Counted from the stretch's first letter, positions 33,529 through 45,000 are shown. The stretch: DNA of 64,000 nt from Adiantum capillus-veneris (GCA_014529385.2 CM043952.1:150315057-150379056); one strand, 5' to 3'. Notes: generated from the letters alone by a model not told the origin. Numbers and translations: made by a program.

Positions 33529-35564
33529 TGTCGAGAAATTTGCGGTCTTGCCAGGAAAGCACCGGGCTTATGGCTGTGAGAGTTTGTGAGAGAACTCAAC
33601 AAAAACTATATGAAGGAGTTAAACCATAGATGCCATGAAGACTAGGGTTTGGAAAGAAGTGCAATCAAAGAAGACTCACTCTTTCTCTCTTGCATTCACA
33701 CACACAAAGAAAGAACGCAAAAGAGAATGTCAAAACAATACGAAGATGAAAACATCAAGGCTATGGTCATATCGTATCATGGGTAATATGAAAGGGTTAA
33801 TAGATGAGTTAATGGCATTCAATCTTGGTTGACCAAATAGGCTACGAATTGTTCTTTGGAATTGTAGTTTTGTGCTTACCATAATATATGTATTTTGTCT
33901 AGTGATTGGGATTAATTGTGTGTACAAATCCTCTTGGTTCATAGCAAGATAACTACACTTACATCAAAAGAAAAATTATAGTCTATGAGAGGTAGTATGA
34001 TGGGATCCGGTGATAGAAGTATTTCATTGAGCCTTTCAGGGCCGAAGAGAAACACTATACGTTGTTGAAAGTCTATTTTACGGCTAATCCATACGTTAAT
34101 TCTAATAGATAGTACAGAGTGAAAGCGATAGAAATGATCATCATGTGGGTTATTCATCTAGGATAATATGTGAGAAATGTAGATATGAGAAAAATGTAGA
34201 TATGAGAGAAGTGAAGAGATGAGAACTTTCCCTCCCAAGCCCTATTCTTGCCCGTAGGCAATAAGGATACTGCGGGGAGAGATGTACCTGTAGCAAGGAG
34301 AACCTAAAACTTGTAGAGATGATGAATTACTAAGAGTGAGAGAGATAGGTTTGGTTAAGGAGATGAGATTAGATACATATATATATGTTTTGGATTAAAG
34401 ATGAAAATGAAAACAACAAGAAATCAAGAAAACATCAATGTAGAACACATCTTACTTGACAAACCCTTCGGCACCATTATTGATGGAGAGAGAAGAAGAG
34501 TGGATAATTCCACTTTGATTGATACATCAAGTGCAAGACCTTCTTTGATTAGAGTTGATCTTCCAAGGTTAGCTTGTTGCAAGAATGGCTAGTCTCCCTC
34601 TAGGAGGAAGTTTAGGCTTGGGCTTATGTTAATGGCTAAGTACAATTAGGCATTACTACTCACTCCCTCAAGAATTCCTCTCATCAATGGCTTGAATGCT
34701 TGAGTTTTTTTTTCAAGGAAGAAGAGGTCCCCTTTTATAGGTGAAGGGAACCCCCAAGGGTTTACACAAGAAGAGAGGAGCCAGTGTGAACAGGAATTGG
34801 AAAAGTTGGAAATGAGCTGCCCCTGCATGATGTGGGCAGACTGGGGTCCAGTATTTTGATCATATCTCCTCAACCGTGGCTCCAAATAAAAAAGTAAAAA
34901 TATGGGCAAAAACTTCATCTCATTAGCTACGAGTTTCTTTTTAAAATTGTTTTCCAATTTGGATTGGAACCTTGTGTAAAAAATTCATCAAAATAGGGTC
35001 CATTTATGGCAGCAAAAGTCTTCATGTGGTCTCCTTAGCCTAGACTTTCATTTAATTCCAAAGGACACCTCATGCCATATGAAAGCATGACATTGCTCCT
35101 TGACAAAGTTTTGTAATCATGCTTGCAATAATGCATTAAAATAAGTGTATCTTTGAAATCATGCCACCTAGTGTCCCACTAGGATTTGATTCTCTCCTAG
35201 TAGCTATTTAAAAAGAAATATAAGAAAAGTATAAAAAATACATAGAATATATATATATTGGAGTTTACCCTAGATATAGGATCTAGCTAGGGTGTGAGAT
35301 GATAATGAAATAGTAGAAATAAAGAATCAATGCTTTTTGCCCCAAGTTAAAGAGGCGGAGCTATTGATGCTTTTCCCATAGTATTTTCTGATGGTAAAGT
35401 AAGGATATATTACCCTTGAGAAAAATAATAGGATGAGATAGAAGGCTTATTATTATACTTAAATATGCATATGTACACTATAGAAAATATAATTATGTAT
35501 CTAAAAAAATACAAGATAGATCTTGTAGCATGCGTTCCCACTATGTACGTGTCACAACACGACA
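33529..35564 (-). repeat. Ty3 (FIDD) 5' LTR
   Basis: 2036 bp, partner of 25480-27514. Read on the minus strand it begins TGTCGTGTTGTGACACG and ends AAATTTCTCGACA. It carries the element promoter. I could not fix a TATA box with confidence. Confidence 0.97.
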
Positions 35565-36136
35565 ACGTGTTGGTACAAAAGAAGAAGATAAAACCTAAAA
35601 CGGTCAAGGGGATAAAACCAAAAGATATGGACGAAGATGAATGGAGCGAAATGGATGAATTGGCACTTTCTACCATTATGCTGACTTTGGCAGAAAGCGT
35701 TTACTTCAATGTGGCAGACGAGATGTCGACTTATCAAGCATGGTTAAAGCTGAGTGATCTTTATGAGAAGCAGAGTGCAGCTTCATAGGTATACTGGCTT
35801 AAGAAACTTGTTGACTTGAAGATGAAAGAAGGTACACCTATGTCCAATCATCTGAATGAATTCAACACAATCTATAGTCAGTTGTCAGCTCAAGGTGTCA
35901 AGTTTGATGAACCTGTTAGAGCTATGTTCCTGTTGATCACATTGCCGAAAAGTTGGGACACTTTTTGCACAGCTTTGAGTAATTCTGCACCTCCAGATGG
36001 TTTGAACATAGCAGGTGTAGAAGGAAGTCTGCTTACTGAAGAAACCAATAGAAAGACAATGGACAAAGGCAAAGGAACAACCTTAGTTGCCAGGGGAAGG
36101 ACCAAAGAAAAGTACAAAGGTGGAAAGAGGAATTAG

Positions 36137-37400
36137 TCTGGTAGCAAGTTCCGCAGTGCTAAAGGTAAGAGTGACATAGAATGCTACCATTGTGGCAAGA
36201 AGGGTCACATGAAAAGAGACTACAGAGAATGGAAAGCAGAAAAAGGCAAAGAGAAAGCTGAAGACCATGGTGAGAAGAACAAGTCCTCAGTGAAGATTCA
36301 AGAAATAAATGTGACAAACACTGTTGCAGAGGATGATAGTCTAGTGTCAGGAGACATCTACTTCTTGAAGAATACAATGGACTCAGCTCTTCTTACAGCA
36401 TCTGATGGAAATGCACTGAGTGACTGGATTATAGACTCACGGGAATCACTTCATGTGTCTCCAAACAAGGAGTGGTTTACATCTTATGTGACCACTAAAG
36501 ATCATGTTCGGCTAGGCAATGGGCAGACATGTGAGATCTTAGGTGTTGGAGATATTCAATTGAAGTTTCAGAATGGCTCTTCTTTCACGTTGAAGAATGT
36601 GAGACATGTTCCCACAATTACAAAGAGCTTGATCAGCACAGGTTTACTTGATGATGCTGGCTACGTCACCACTTTTGGACAGAACATGTGGAAGATATCC
36701 AAGGGTTCTATGACAGTAGCACATGGAGTAAAGTCTGGAGGAATTTACATGTTTTATGTATCAAATGTCTCTAAAAATGTAATCAATGTAACCGAGTAGC
36801 CGAACGTTTCTTTGTGGCATAGCCGGTTAGGACATATGTCCAAGAAGGGAATGGAAATCTTGTCTCGTTCTTGTTATTTGCCTGGATTTTCATTTAATGA
36901 TTTTGAATTCTGTGAACATTGTCTGTATGGTAAGCAAACACAACAGCCACATAAGCATAGAAGCAGTAGAAGAGATACACAGTTGGCACTTGTTCATAGT
37001 GATTTGTGTGGACCTATGCCTAACCTATCTCTAGGGGGAGCTTCTTACTTTATGACATTTATAGATGATTACTCGAGGAAAGTATGGCTTTACTTTCTCA
37101 AGCACAAGGAGGAAGCGTTTAGTGTTTTCAAATCGTTTGTGACACTTGTGGAGAATCAGAGTGGCAAGAAGCTTAAATGATTACGCACTGACAATGGTGG
37201 AGAGTATGTTTCAAAGGCCTTTCAGGACTTTTGTGAGTCAAAAGGTATAAAACGTGAACTTACTGCTCCTTACAATCCTCCTCAAAATGGTGTTGCTGAG
37301 AGGATGAATAGGACCATACAAGAGAAGGTCAGAAGTTTGTTGTCTAATGCACAAATGCCAAATGGGTTTTGGGTTGAAGCTGTATCTTGTAAATAGATCT
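36137..37400 (+). pseudogene. Copia nucleocapsid, protease and integrase, broken
   Basis: Zinc knuckle CYHCGKKGHMKRDY (~36183-36224) has Tyr for the last Cys. Protease active site reads DWIIDSRES, where D-S-G is now D-S-R. GAG_PRE region follows at 36812 (LWHSRLGHMSKKGMEILSR; CEHCLYGKQTQ). Integrase core: VHSDLCGPM (first Asp), LRTDNGGEYV (second Asp, just after an in-frame TGA at 37178) and PQNGVAERMNRTIQEK (Glu). Stops at 36134, 36797 and 37178 and a frameshift near 37350 break it. Confidence 0.93.
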
Positions 37401-39446
37401 CCTAGCAAGGTTTTGCAGAAGGATTCAGTGCCAGAGATGGTATGGTCAGGCAAAATGCCCTCATACAAGCATCTCAGAGTCTTTGGCTGTGAGGCATATA
37501 CTCACGTTCCAAAGGAATTTAGGAACAAACTTGAGCCAAAGAGTAGAAAGTGCATCTTTCTAGGCTATGTTAATTCTGGTGAGATGGGGTACAGACTTTG
37601 GGATCCCGAATCCAGAAAGGTTGTCCGCAGCAATGATGTTCACTTTAATGAATCCAAATATCATTCTAAACCAGAGAGGGTTGAGGAGATTAGAACAGTT
37701 GTCTTCCAAGAAGATGGACCTGCACGTGCAAGACAAAATGTCAGGGCTCAAGAGGAGCAAGGACAGGATAGAGTGGAACCACAGGTTGTGGCTGAGCCTG
37801 AGCCATCTATTGTGCGTAGATCTAGACGTGTCACGCGACCTCCTGATAGGTTTGTTCCATCTATGAATTATGTCATGTTGACTGATTGCAATGAGCCTTC
37901 ATGTTACAAGGAAGCAGTGCAAATGAAGGACTCTGGGAATTGGCAATTGGCCATGCAGTCAGAGATGACAGCTCTGCATAAAAACCAGACATGGAAGCTA
38001 GTTAAATTACCACGGGGCAAAAAGGCTCTACCCTGTAAATGGGTTTACAGGTATAAGATCACCGCTCATGATAGTCAGCCAAAGTACAAAGCAAGACTTG
38101 TTGCCAAGGGATTTAAGCAAGAACAAGGCATTGACTTTGATGAAGTCTTCTCTCCGGTGGTCAAGATGACTACATTGAGATGCTTTCTTGCATTGGTTGC
38201 CATATTAGATTTGGTGTTGCACCAAATGGATGTCAAGACAACGTTCTTGCATGGTGATTTAGATGTGGAAATTTACATGCAGCAGCTAGAAGGGTTTGTT
38301 GAGAAAGGCAAGGAAGATTGGGTATGCCAGTTGTTAAAGAGTCTTTATGGCTTAAAACAATCACCGAGGGCATGGTACCATAAATTCCACAAGTTTATGC
38401 TTTCTCAAGGCTACAAACGTAGTGAGTTCGATCACTGTCTATATACAAAGAAGGCTAAGGATGGCAGTTGGCTGATCCTTATTTTGTATGTGGATGACAT
38501 GTTGATTGCTGGCAAGCACTTGGAAGAAATTTCAGCTTTGAAGTCAAAAATGGCAAAATCGTTTGACATGAAAGACATGGGTGAGGCAAGTCATATACTT
38601 GGTATGCGCATTGAGAGAGACAGATCAAAGAAGTTGATTTGGTTATCTCAAACAGAGTATATTAACAAGGTTTTGCAACGTTTCAATATGGAGAAGGGAA
38701 AGGCATTGAGTGCTCCATTTCCACCATATGTGAAACTTAGCAAACAAGATTGTCCTGTGTCTGAGGAAGAATAGGCTGAAATGGATAAGATTCCATATGC
38801 GTCTGCAGTGGGTAGTTTGATGTATGCAATGATTGCTACTCGCCCAAACATTGCATTTGCAGTGGGAGTAGTAAGTCGATACATGTCAAACCCAGGCAAG
38901 AAACATTGGGAGGCAGTGAAAGGAATATTGAGATACCTGAAAGCTACAAAGAGTATGCGTATATGCTATGGGAGTCAGGAGCTAAGTGTAAAGGGTTTTA
39001 CAGACTCAGATTATGTAGGTGACTTAGACAACCGAAGGTCTACGTCAGGGTATGTCTTTACATTGGCTGGTGGAGCAGTATCATGGAGTTCTAGATTACA
39101 AGATTGTGTTACTCAGTCTACTACAGAGGCTGAATATGTTGGAGCATCAGAGGCATGCAAAGAATCAATTTGGCTTAATTGACTAGTAACAGATTTGGGA
39201 ATCAAAGAAGAGATGCCTATGTTATATTGTGATAGTCAAAGTGCTATACAATTGGCTCACAATCCAGTTTATCACTCAAAGACAAAGCATGTGGATGTGA
39301 AGTATCATTTCATCAGGGAAATGCTCGAGGATAAGCAACTTCAGATTGTCAAAGTTCACACCACTAAAAATCCTGTTGATCTACTTACAAAAGGACTTCC
39401 CTCAGAGAGCTTTGCCCATTTTCGCAAGCAGTTAGGTGTAGGGTAG
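37347..39446 (+). pseudogene. Copia reverse transcriptase and RNase H, broken
   Basis: 475 open codons (37347-38774) hold the end of integrase and the RT: WKLVKLPRGKKALPCKWVY, YKARLVAKGFKQEQGIDF, QMDVKTTFLHGDLDVEIYM, SLYGLKQSPRAWYHKF and the catalytic box YVDDMLIAGK. After a TAG at 38772, RNase H runs in two pieces (38781-39182; 39195-39446): KGFTDSDYVGDLDNRRSTSG, TTEAEYVGASEACKE and SKTKHVDVKYHFIRE. Only two stops separate the parts, in one frame. Confidence 0.95.
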
Positions 39447-39523
39447 TACATCACTTCTCTACATCTCTTGTATATTAGCTTGTATAGTAGCTTCTCTCAC
39501 ACTTAAAGTACCACATTGGACTT

Positions 39524-39534
39524 TAAGTGGGAGG
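39524..39534 (+). other. Copia polypurine tract
   Basis: AAGTGGGAGGT next to the 3' LTR at 39536. This sequence is the common plant copia plus-strand primer. Confidence 0.85.
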
Positions 39535-39535
39535 T

Positions 39536-39727
39536 TGTTGGGGTATAAAGCCTAATGTGGTCGCCCAGGTAAGTGGGCGGGCCGCCAGGTATGTACACAT
39601 ATTCTTTTGTAAAAACCTAATAAGAACTCACTATGCTCTACACATTACAGTAGAGCGAGTCCACCATATCGTCGTGCTCTTCTTCTCGCACTCTCTCTCG
39701 CGTCGCACTTCCGCTCGTACTCCTTCA
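39536..39727 (+). repeat. Copia 3' LTR
   Basis: 192 bp partner of 24102-24293, followed by the target duplication GACAT. About 7 differences from the 5' LTR. Confidence 0.97.
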
Positions 39728-40540
39728 GACATCAGTGGCAGCATCATCTTGGATGACGAAGGTAAGAAGGTGATCTCGCACATGCGCGGTCTTTGCTCTC
39801 AGGTGTTTAGACACTACATGCTAAACACCTGGAGTGAAGTGCCAAGTGAACTAAAAGACAGAGTCATCAACATTCTGCATGACGAGTTTCTCGTGTCAAG
39901 TCGGAATGAGCGCTTCAATGAAGACCCGATGAATGTTCGAATACGTGAATACTGCAAGCACAAGCATTCTGAAGTATAAAAAGCAATAAAGCATGGGTGG
40001 AACAGACCAGATTGGCTGGCCAAAGAAGATTGGAAGAATGAAAAACGAGCATCATGCGAGAATCCTGACAAGTAGAAGCAACAAAAAGAGGAAGCCAAAG
40101 CACGAGTAGAGGCAGGGAGCTTGCACCACTTGGGGAGCGGTGAGTGGGCATCATTTAGGCTGATTTTGTAAGTGTTTTTGCATTGCTCTTTAGGTTTGAT
40201 AGTTACGTCTATTTGTACTTTTAAATTCTAACATAATGGATTCTTTGTATATTTTGAAACAGTGTCGATGAACAGGACGTGACCCCACATCGTTACGAGC
40301 ACGAGTACGCAGGTAGAAAGGGCTTAAACGCCCTGATGGACATTCTGAGTTCTTGCGGTGGCATGGTTAGTATTTCACTTTACTCTTTTACATTTATTGT
40401 ATTTTAATGATAAGCTAAGAAAATAAATTGTTTTGTAATTATATGTTTATACTTACAAAAAGTATGTCTTATTGTTTTTTCTGTAGAATCCGACAGATAC
40501 GCCGCTTGGACGCGATGAGACATTTGAGTAGACGATGTCA

Positions 40541-40980
40541 GTCTAGCCGTAGCCATAGCCAGATAGCATTGGTTTCCTTTTGTCATAGATTGTATATTGA
40601 GATGATGTGTATACGTCTTTTTGTAACTATTGGAAAACCATGTATTTTCTCAATAATGACAATTGTGTTGTAATTACATTTGCAAAGCTTAACAATCAAG
40701 TGATTTTGCCTATGATGTGTATAATTGTCATTGATTTACTTTCGTCAATTTACTTTTGTCCAATTACTTTTGTCAGTTTTGTATCTTTATTCTGCAAACA
40801 ATACTATGCATGATGGAGTTAATGGTTATATTGTCTTGTGGGCGACTACTTTGGGTCTATACCTTGCACTTTCTTTCAAAGGTGAATCTGGGCTTATCTT
40901 GGATTCATTTAGGTTTACTCTATTATTGCAACATTCAATATGGTTGATGGGTGGCAGGGCATTCAATGCCCTGTTACCCA
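40541..40980 (+). other. CACTA 3' region
   Basis: AT-rich sequence between the second CACTA gene and the subterminal repeats. Short frames at 40607-40813 and 40725-41009 are not recognised. It probably holds the 3' untranslated region. Confidence 0.5.
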
Positions 40981-40989
40981 AAAATTTCT

Positions 40990-41215
40990 ACTCTCGGGCG
41001 TCGCTATAATCGTCGCTATATAAGACTCTGCAACGTCGCTATGAGCGCCGCTATAGGAAGCCTGCAACTGTTGCTATCTGCATCGCTATATATAGACACG
41101 GATAGCGACATATATAATGACGTTCTCTTAGCGACGCTATTAGCGACGGTCTTAGCGACGCTGGGAAGTATAAAAACCCAATGTATTTTCGTCGCTAAAA
41201 GCGTCACAAGTGCAC
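40990..41215 (-). repeat. CACTA right subterminal repeats
   Basis: At least ten copies of GTCGCTAT or its complement ATAGCGAC in ~225 bases, in both orientations (e.g. GCGTCGCTATAATCGTCGC near 41000; TTAGCGACGCTATTAGCGAC near 41130). Denser than at the left end, as is typical of En/Spm elements where TNPA binds. Confidence 0.85.
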
Positions 41216-41219
41216 ACAA

Positions 41220-41232
41220 ACCTCTTGTAGTG
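41220..41232 (-). repeat. CACTA right terminal inverted repeat
   Basis: ACCTCTTGTAGTG-type end (complement of CACTACAAGAGGT), followed by the TGA duplication at 41233-41235. Confidence 0.95.
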
Positions 41233-41883
41233 TGACTTTTGTGTTATGATTTGCGTGATTTCTTGTTTGCGACACAATTTTTTATTTTGTGCGCTAGAAA
41301 ACGAAGGGACTCAAGAGTAAGGGACAAATGCCAACAATGAGCCCTTGGTGTGTGTAAATATGTATAGAATAAGGTTTTTTGCTAAAACTAATAATGAAAA
41401 GTGGAGTAATCAGCCAAAAATTTGCAAATAAGGACTTTTCTTTGAAACATGACATCCTCTAATTATTTATCTATTTTTTAGAATTTTAAAGTCAATTTTG
41501 CTATTTTTCTTATTTGTTGTGGGTTTTTGTTGATTTTTCAAGAAATAAATACCAACAAAAGCAAGAAAATCATTGAAAAACCAAATAAAGGTATACCGAG
41601 TTGAGGAAGAGGCAAGAACTTTCAAAAGTCAAATTGGGGCAAGAATGACTAAGTTATGACCAAATTTGGATAAGTTGCGGAAACTGCTTTTTAAGCTGAA
41701 AAGGCTTGATTTGACATAATGGACGAATTAGAGCCGTACAATGTTTGATTTAAAAAAGACTCGACACGGTGGTCATCGAACACATAAAGTAGGACTAATT
41801 GTGAGGCTTAAACGAAAACTAACTTGGGAGCCCAGGGTATGTATAGTCTAGCCCTATTAAAAATCTCATTTCTACTTGTGAGT

Positions 41884-41885
<2 letters not shown>

Positions 41886-41935
<50 letters not shown>
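41886..41935. repeat. (GA)n microsatellite in LTR
   Basis: About 25 GA units inside the LTR that resumes at 41236. Confidence 0.95.
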
Positions 41936-41937
<2 letters not shown>

Positions 41938-42033
41938 CTTTGCACCAAATATTCTTGCAAGCCCCACGTCCCCCACACTTTGAGCTTCGACACAAGACAT
42001 GAGAGGTATGTTCCCTACCTGGTAAACTATCAT

Positions 42034-45000
42034 TTGACGCCAATGCATGTCGAAAACAATAGAGAGAAAACCTCTACGGATGGGTCACCCTTGAGCCTAC
42101 AAACATACCCCTAACCTCAAACTTCAGTTTTGGAACATACAATTCCCCTGTAAGGAAAAATTGGGTTTTTCCCAGGCTGTCAATGATGTAAAATTTTACA
42201 AGTGGCTCTAAAACACTAAAGCAATGAACTATTGTGAAGGAGCTTTAGTAATGGTAGTTTTCAAGAGGGTGCAACAATATCAAAACTCTTGTAGCTCAAG
42301 AAATGATCTTTTCTATGTAAATTGGTAGAGGAGGTCAAAATTGAGAAAGAACTTACATAGAGATTCTAAAGATCATTCCAACCGAGCCAAAAATGGTACA
42401 TTGTGCCACACAAGGGAAAGTGATCAATTCTTAGAGTCAGAGGATTCTTTCTACAGACACAATGGCCCTATGGTCAACATGACTACATGATCAATGAAGC
42501 GGCATCTTAAAAATGTTCAAAAGGATTGTAGTGACTGTGTATGAATCAATGCATGTTAAACATGTGTGTTTTTATGCTAAATAGAGAGAAAATTGCGCTT
42601 TTTTCTCATATCCCTACATCACTGAGTTACATGGGCTATGAAAGTGTCATCTACATCCAATCTAGGATAAAAACCATCTCTAAGAAGAAACCTCATGAAA
42701 ATGGACTCAACATGCCCCTCATGATGAAATTTCCATACAATCAAAACATCCTAAAACTATTCCCAAGCTATGTAGTAGTCCAAATTCAAGTGTAAAAGTG
42801 ATCAACCATCTTAGATCATCAAGTACAAGAGGTTGACCAAGTATCAATGCAATTATAAGTCAAATGTGAAAGATAAGGAGAAAAGCATGATTTTCCCCTA
42901 GAGAGCTAGTATGATCAAAAGTTGGTTTTGAAGCTACACATGTGAAACCCTAAGTTATCAAACCCTACCCAAAAGGTTTGACACCCTTTGGATCTACACG
43001 CATAATCCCCATCACTTTTCTACTTGGTCAAAGGATTGAAACTGACTTACACCTTGCCCAATAGATCACTATTAGAGTACAGGTGAGTAGGTGACCTCTA
43101 AACACCCATGAGAAATTAGCCTACCAAGTTTGATGGAGGTCAAAAGCCAAAAATGAAAAAAGGGGAGAAAATCACCATTTTCTTAGATAGAATGTAACCA
43201 ATAGCCCAAAAAAGGATTTGACCCAAGGCAAATCTTGGTGGGAGCCTATGAATCACCTCTATGTGGTCAAAGTGGAAAAATTTCGCATCTACATCACACA
43301 GGATGCTAAAATCCTAAAGCAGATTGCAGAAACCTTAACCACGACCAAACCCCCTACCCAAATCACATCAAACCACAGCCAGAGCCTAAAACTATTGCAT
43401 TCATAATTCCAAAAAACTCTCTTGATCACAAGTCTGAGAAGAAAATGCGATTTTTTCTCTATTTTGCATGAAAAAACACTTTTTTCAAGTGTTGAGGTTC
43501 TGCATGGCCTATACATGTGTTTGAACAAGGTTATCCACTAACAAGCGTATTAGATGCCTGTAAAGGGAAAAATATCACTTCTGGCTATAATCAATCTTTG
43601 AAATGCACCAATTGTTCACAAGAGCTATGAAGTCTGAGGCCAAAGAGGCAGCAAGAAGAAATGGAGTCACAAAAAGAGGCTGGAACAAATTCCAGAGTTC
43701 TCCATCCTCAAGGACTCTCTGAAGGAAGCATCCACATACATTGAAAAACAAAAACTAGATCTTGAAGGAGCCACAATTTACAAAGTAGTCTACAAAGTTG
43801 TTGAAAACAACATGGTTATGCTGCTTATGATACTGGGAGAGGCTTATAATTTGGCAAGGAAGTTGCCCATTGAAGAAGCATTACATAAGAAAGATCTTAT
43901 AAACTATTTCCAGCTACCTCCTTGCGGGATTAACATTCAGAGAGCTCATGAGCTCTACACTAGCATTACGAGGAGGGTACAACTAAGATCTCAACATTAG
44001 ATAATGACAAGGTCCAAGTAAAGGTCACATCAGAGTTGATTGGTGAAGCATTGCAGTTGTTAGATAGAGGTTCTACAATGAAATGGAAAAAAGAAATGGC
44101 AATCAAAGTCTTTGCAAAAAAGGGTGTAGCGAGACAACATTTGCCGACATGACATGTAGGAAAGCATAGTTGCCCATCCACATGTTCATGTAGTTTTTCC
44201 ACATTAATGGCAAGAGACCAGGTCACTACACCACGCCAAATCATATGGTAGCTACAACTTATACATGGGCCTATCAACAAAACACACTAGTAATGCTTGA
44301 TCGTGCCCAATATATCCTTGAGTTGCTCACTAAGAAGAAAAAGCACACCAACTTTACTTACCTATCAGCTCTATAGGTACTAATAAGGATAGCTTATCAA
44401 GCTATCGGTGTTGTGCAAGAATTGGCCAAACGCTCCCTCACAATATAATTGGATCCAACTCCAAGAAGAGGAGAGTGATCAAGAAGTAACTAAATTGGGC
44501 TCCACTCAAACCACCACCCACACCTGATCAAAAAGTAAACTACAAGAGTTAGAGTCATGAACAGAAGAAGAGAAAGTGGATAGAAAAGGTAAAAGACCGA
44601 TGCCCATATCCAAACCCAGAAAAGGGAGAAAGCACAAAAGAAATCCTGAGAGGAAAGACCGGCCAAGGAGTTTAAAAAGAAAAGTGACAAAATTTGCAGC
44701 CTAAGAATTTTTCATACACTCCCATTATTGCATAGCAATTAGAAGAAATGTAAGCTCAGATGGAGAAACCCAAATCAATAGAAGAAGAAGCCAAGGTAGC
44801 TGAAGAAGCTAAAAAGAAAGAGGAGAGATTAGAGACAGACAACTCGACTAAAAGCTCTCACTCCCAGTCTAGTGGACAATCTTATGGTGATTTTGAACGT
44901 GAAACTACACAAGTAGAAACATCCCAACCCAAGACATCCCAAGCTCAAGAAACTCAAGAAGAATCAAAAGACCAAGATAGCTGTCCTAAACCGCAAAACC

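Larger units (their letters stand above)
25480..35564 (-). mobile_element. Ty3 LTR retrotransposon, FIDD type, 10.1 kb
   Basis: LTRs at 25480-27514 and 33529-35564 (2035 and 2036 bp) with short inverted ends TGTCC/TGTCG...GACA, flanked by the 4-bp duplication ACGT (25476-25479, 35565-35568). The element reads on the minus strand, so the right LTR is the 5' LTR. A purine tract (minus-strand GTTTAGAGGGGGTGGA) touches the left LTR and a primer-binding-like site lies by the right one. The internal region holds one gag-pol reading of about 1900 codons with only a few breaks. The LTRs differ at about 30 positions (~1.4%), the lowest divergence in the window. Confidence 0.97.
25391..36136 (+). pseudogene. 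Copia gag, split by nested Ty3
   Basis: Starts at ATG 25391 (MAGSQDSALYNIKKVDGTNF), the typical opening of copia gag, and is cut at 25475-25479. It resumes at 35569 with NVLVQKKKIKPKT (the VLVQ motif normally follows the LWK block) and runs through LSTIMLTLAESVYFNVAD, a TAG at 35786, then MKEGTPMSNHLNEFNTIYSQ and LLITLPKSWDTFCTAL to a stop at 36134. It forms the particle shell. Disabled by the insertion and two stops. Confidence 0.95.
24102..39727 (+). mobile_element. Copia LTR retrotransposon, 15.6 kb including nested Ty3
   Basis: Two 192-bp LTRs (TGTTGGGG...CTCCTTCA) flanked by the 5-bp duplication GACAT (24097-24101 and 39728-39732). A primer-binding site for initiator tRNA-Met follows the left LTR and a purine tract precedes the right LTR. 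The gag-pol is on the + strand with order gag, protease, integrase, RT, RNase H, the copia order. A 10.1-kb Ty3 element is inserted in gag. Without it the copia is about 5.5 kb. The LTRs differ at about 7 of 192 positions by eye. Confidence 0.97.
23571..40540 (+). pseudogene. Second CACTA gene (TNPA-like, plant transposase family), split by copia insertion
   Basis: Starts at ATG 23571 (MDDDEFLSSLSPQQRRWYKD), after a CT-rich leader. An in-frame stop is at 23757 and proline/threonine-rich sequence follows (TPxTTP-type) up to 24101, where the copia element enters. Coding resumes at 39733: SGSIILDDEGKKVISHMRG, then NTWSEVPSELKDRVINIL and FNEDPMNVRIREYCKHKHSE, a match to the Transposase_24-type region of plant En/Spm proteins. 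A further exon-like piece at 40262-40370 (VTPHRYEHEYAGRKGLNALM) ends at a GT donor, and a last piece lies near 40486-40540. TNPA-like proteins bind the subterminal repeats. Broken by a stop and the insertion. Confidence 0.75.
17378..41232 (+). mobile_element. CACTA/En-Spm DNA transposon, 23.9 kb with nested insertions
   Basis: Both ends carry the 13-bp inverted repeat CACTACAAGAGGT (17378-17390; complement at 41220-41232) and are flanked by the 3-bp duplication TGA (17375-17377 and 41233-41235). These are the hallmarks of CACTA elements. Subterminal GCGACGCT-like repeats follow at each end. Inside, on the + strand, are a tnp2-type transposase gene relic (19245-22880) and a second TNPA-like gene (from 23571) split by a 15.6-kb copia insertion. 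Without the insertion the element would be about 8.2 kb, a normal size. Both genes have stops, so it is not autonomous now. Confidence 0.95.
17367..42032 (+). mobile_element. Ty3 LTR (~808 bp) split by the CACTA element
   Basis: The LTR starts with TG at 17367 after a polypurine tract. Only 11 bases lie before the CACTA insertion (17378-41232). It resumes at 41236, directly after the duplicated TGA, and runs to ...AACTATCA at 42032, followed by TTGACGCCAATGCATG, a weak match to a Ty3 primer-binding site. The LTR part proper is thus 17367-17377 plus 41236-42032. It contains a (GA)n microsatellite at 41886-41935. Being preceded by a polypurine tract and followed by a primer-binding-like site, it may serve two element bodies. 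Confidence 0.5.

Noticed and set aside
25480-35564. Endogenous pararetrovirus or viral integration
   Set aside because: LTRs, target duplication, integrase and a gag zinc knuckle in Ty3 order identify an LTR retrotransposon. No movement or coat protein of a plant virus is seen.
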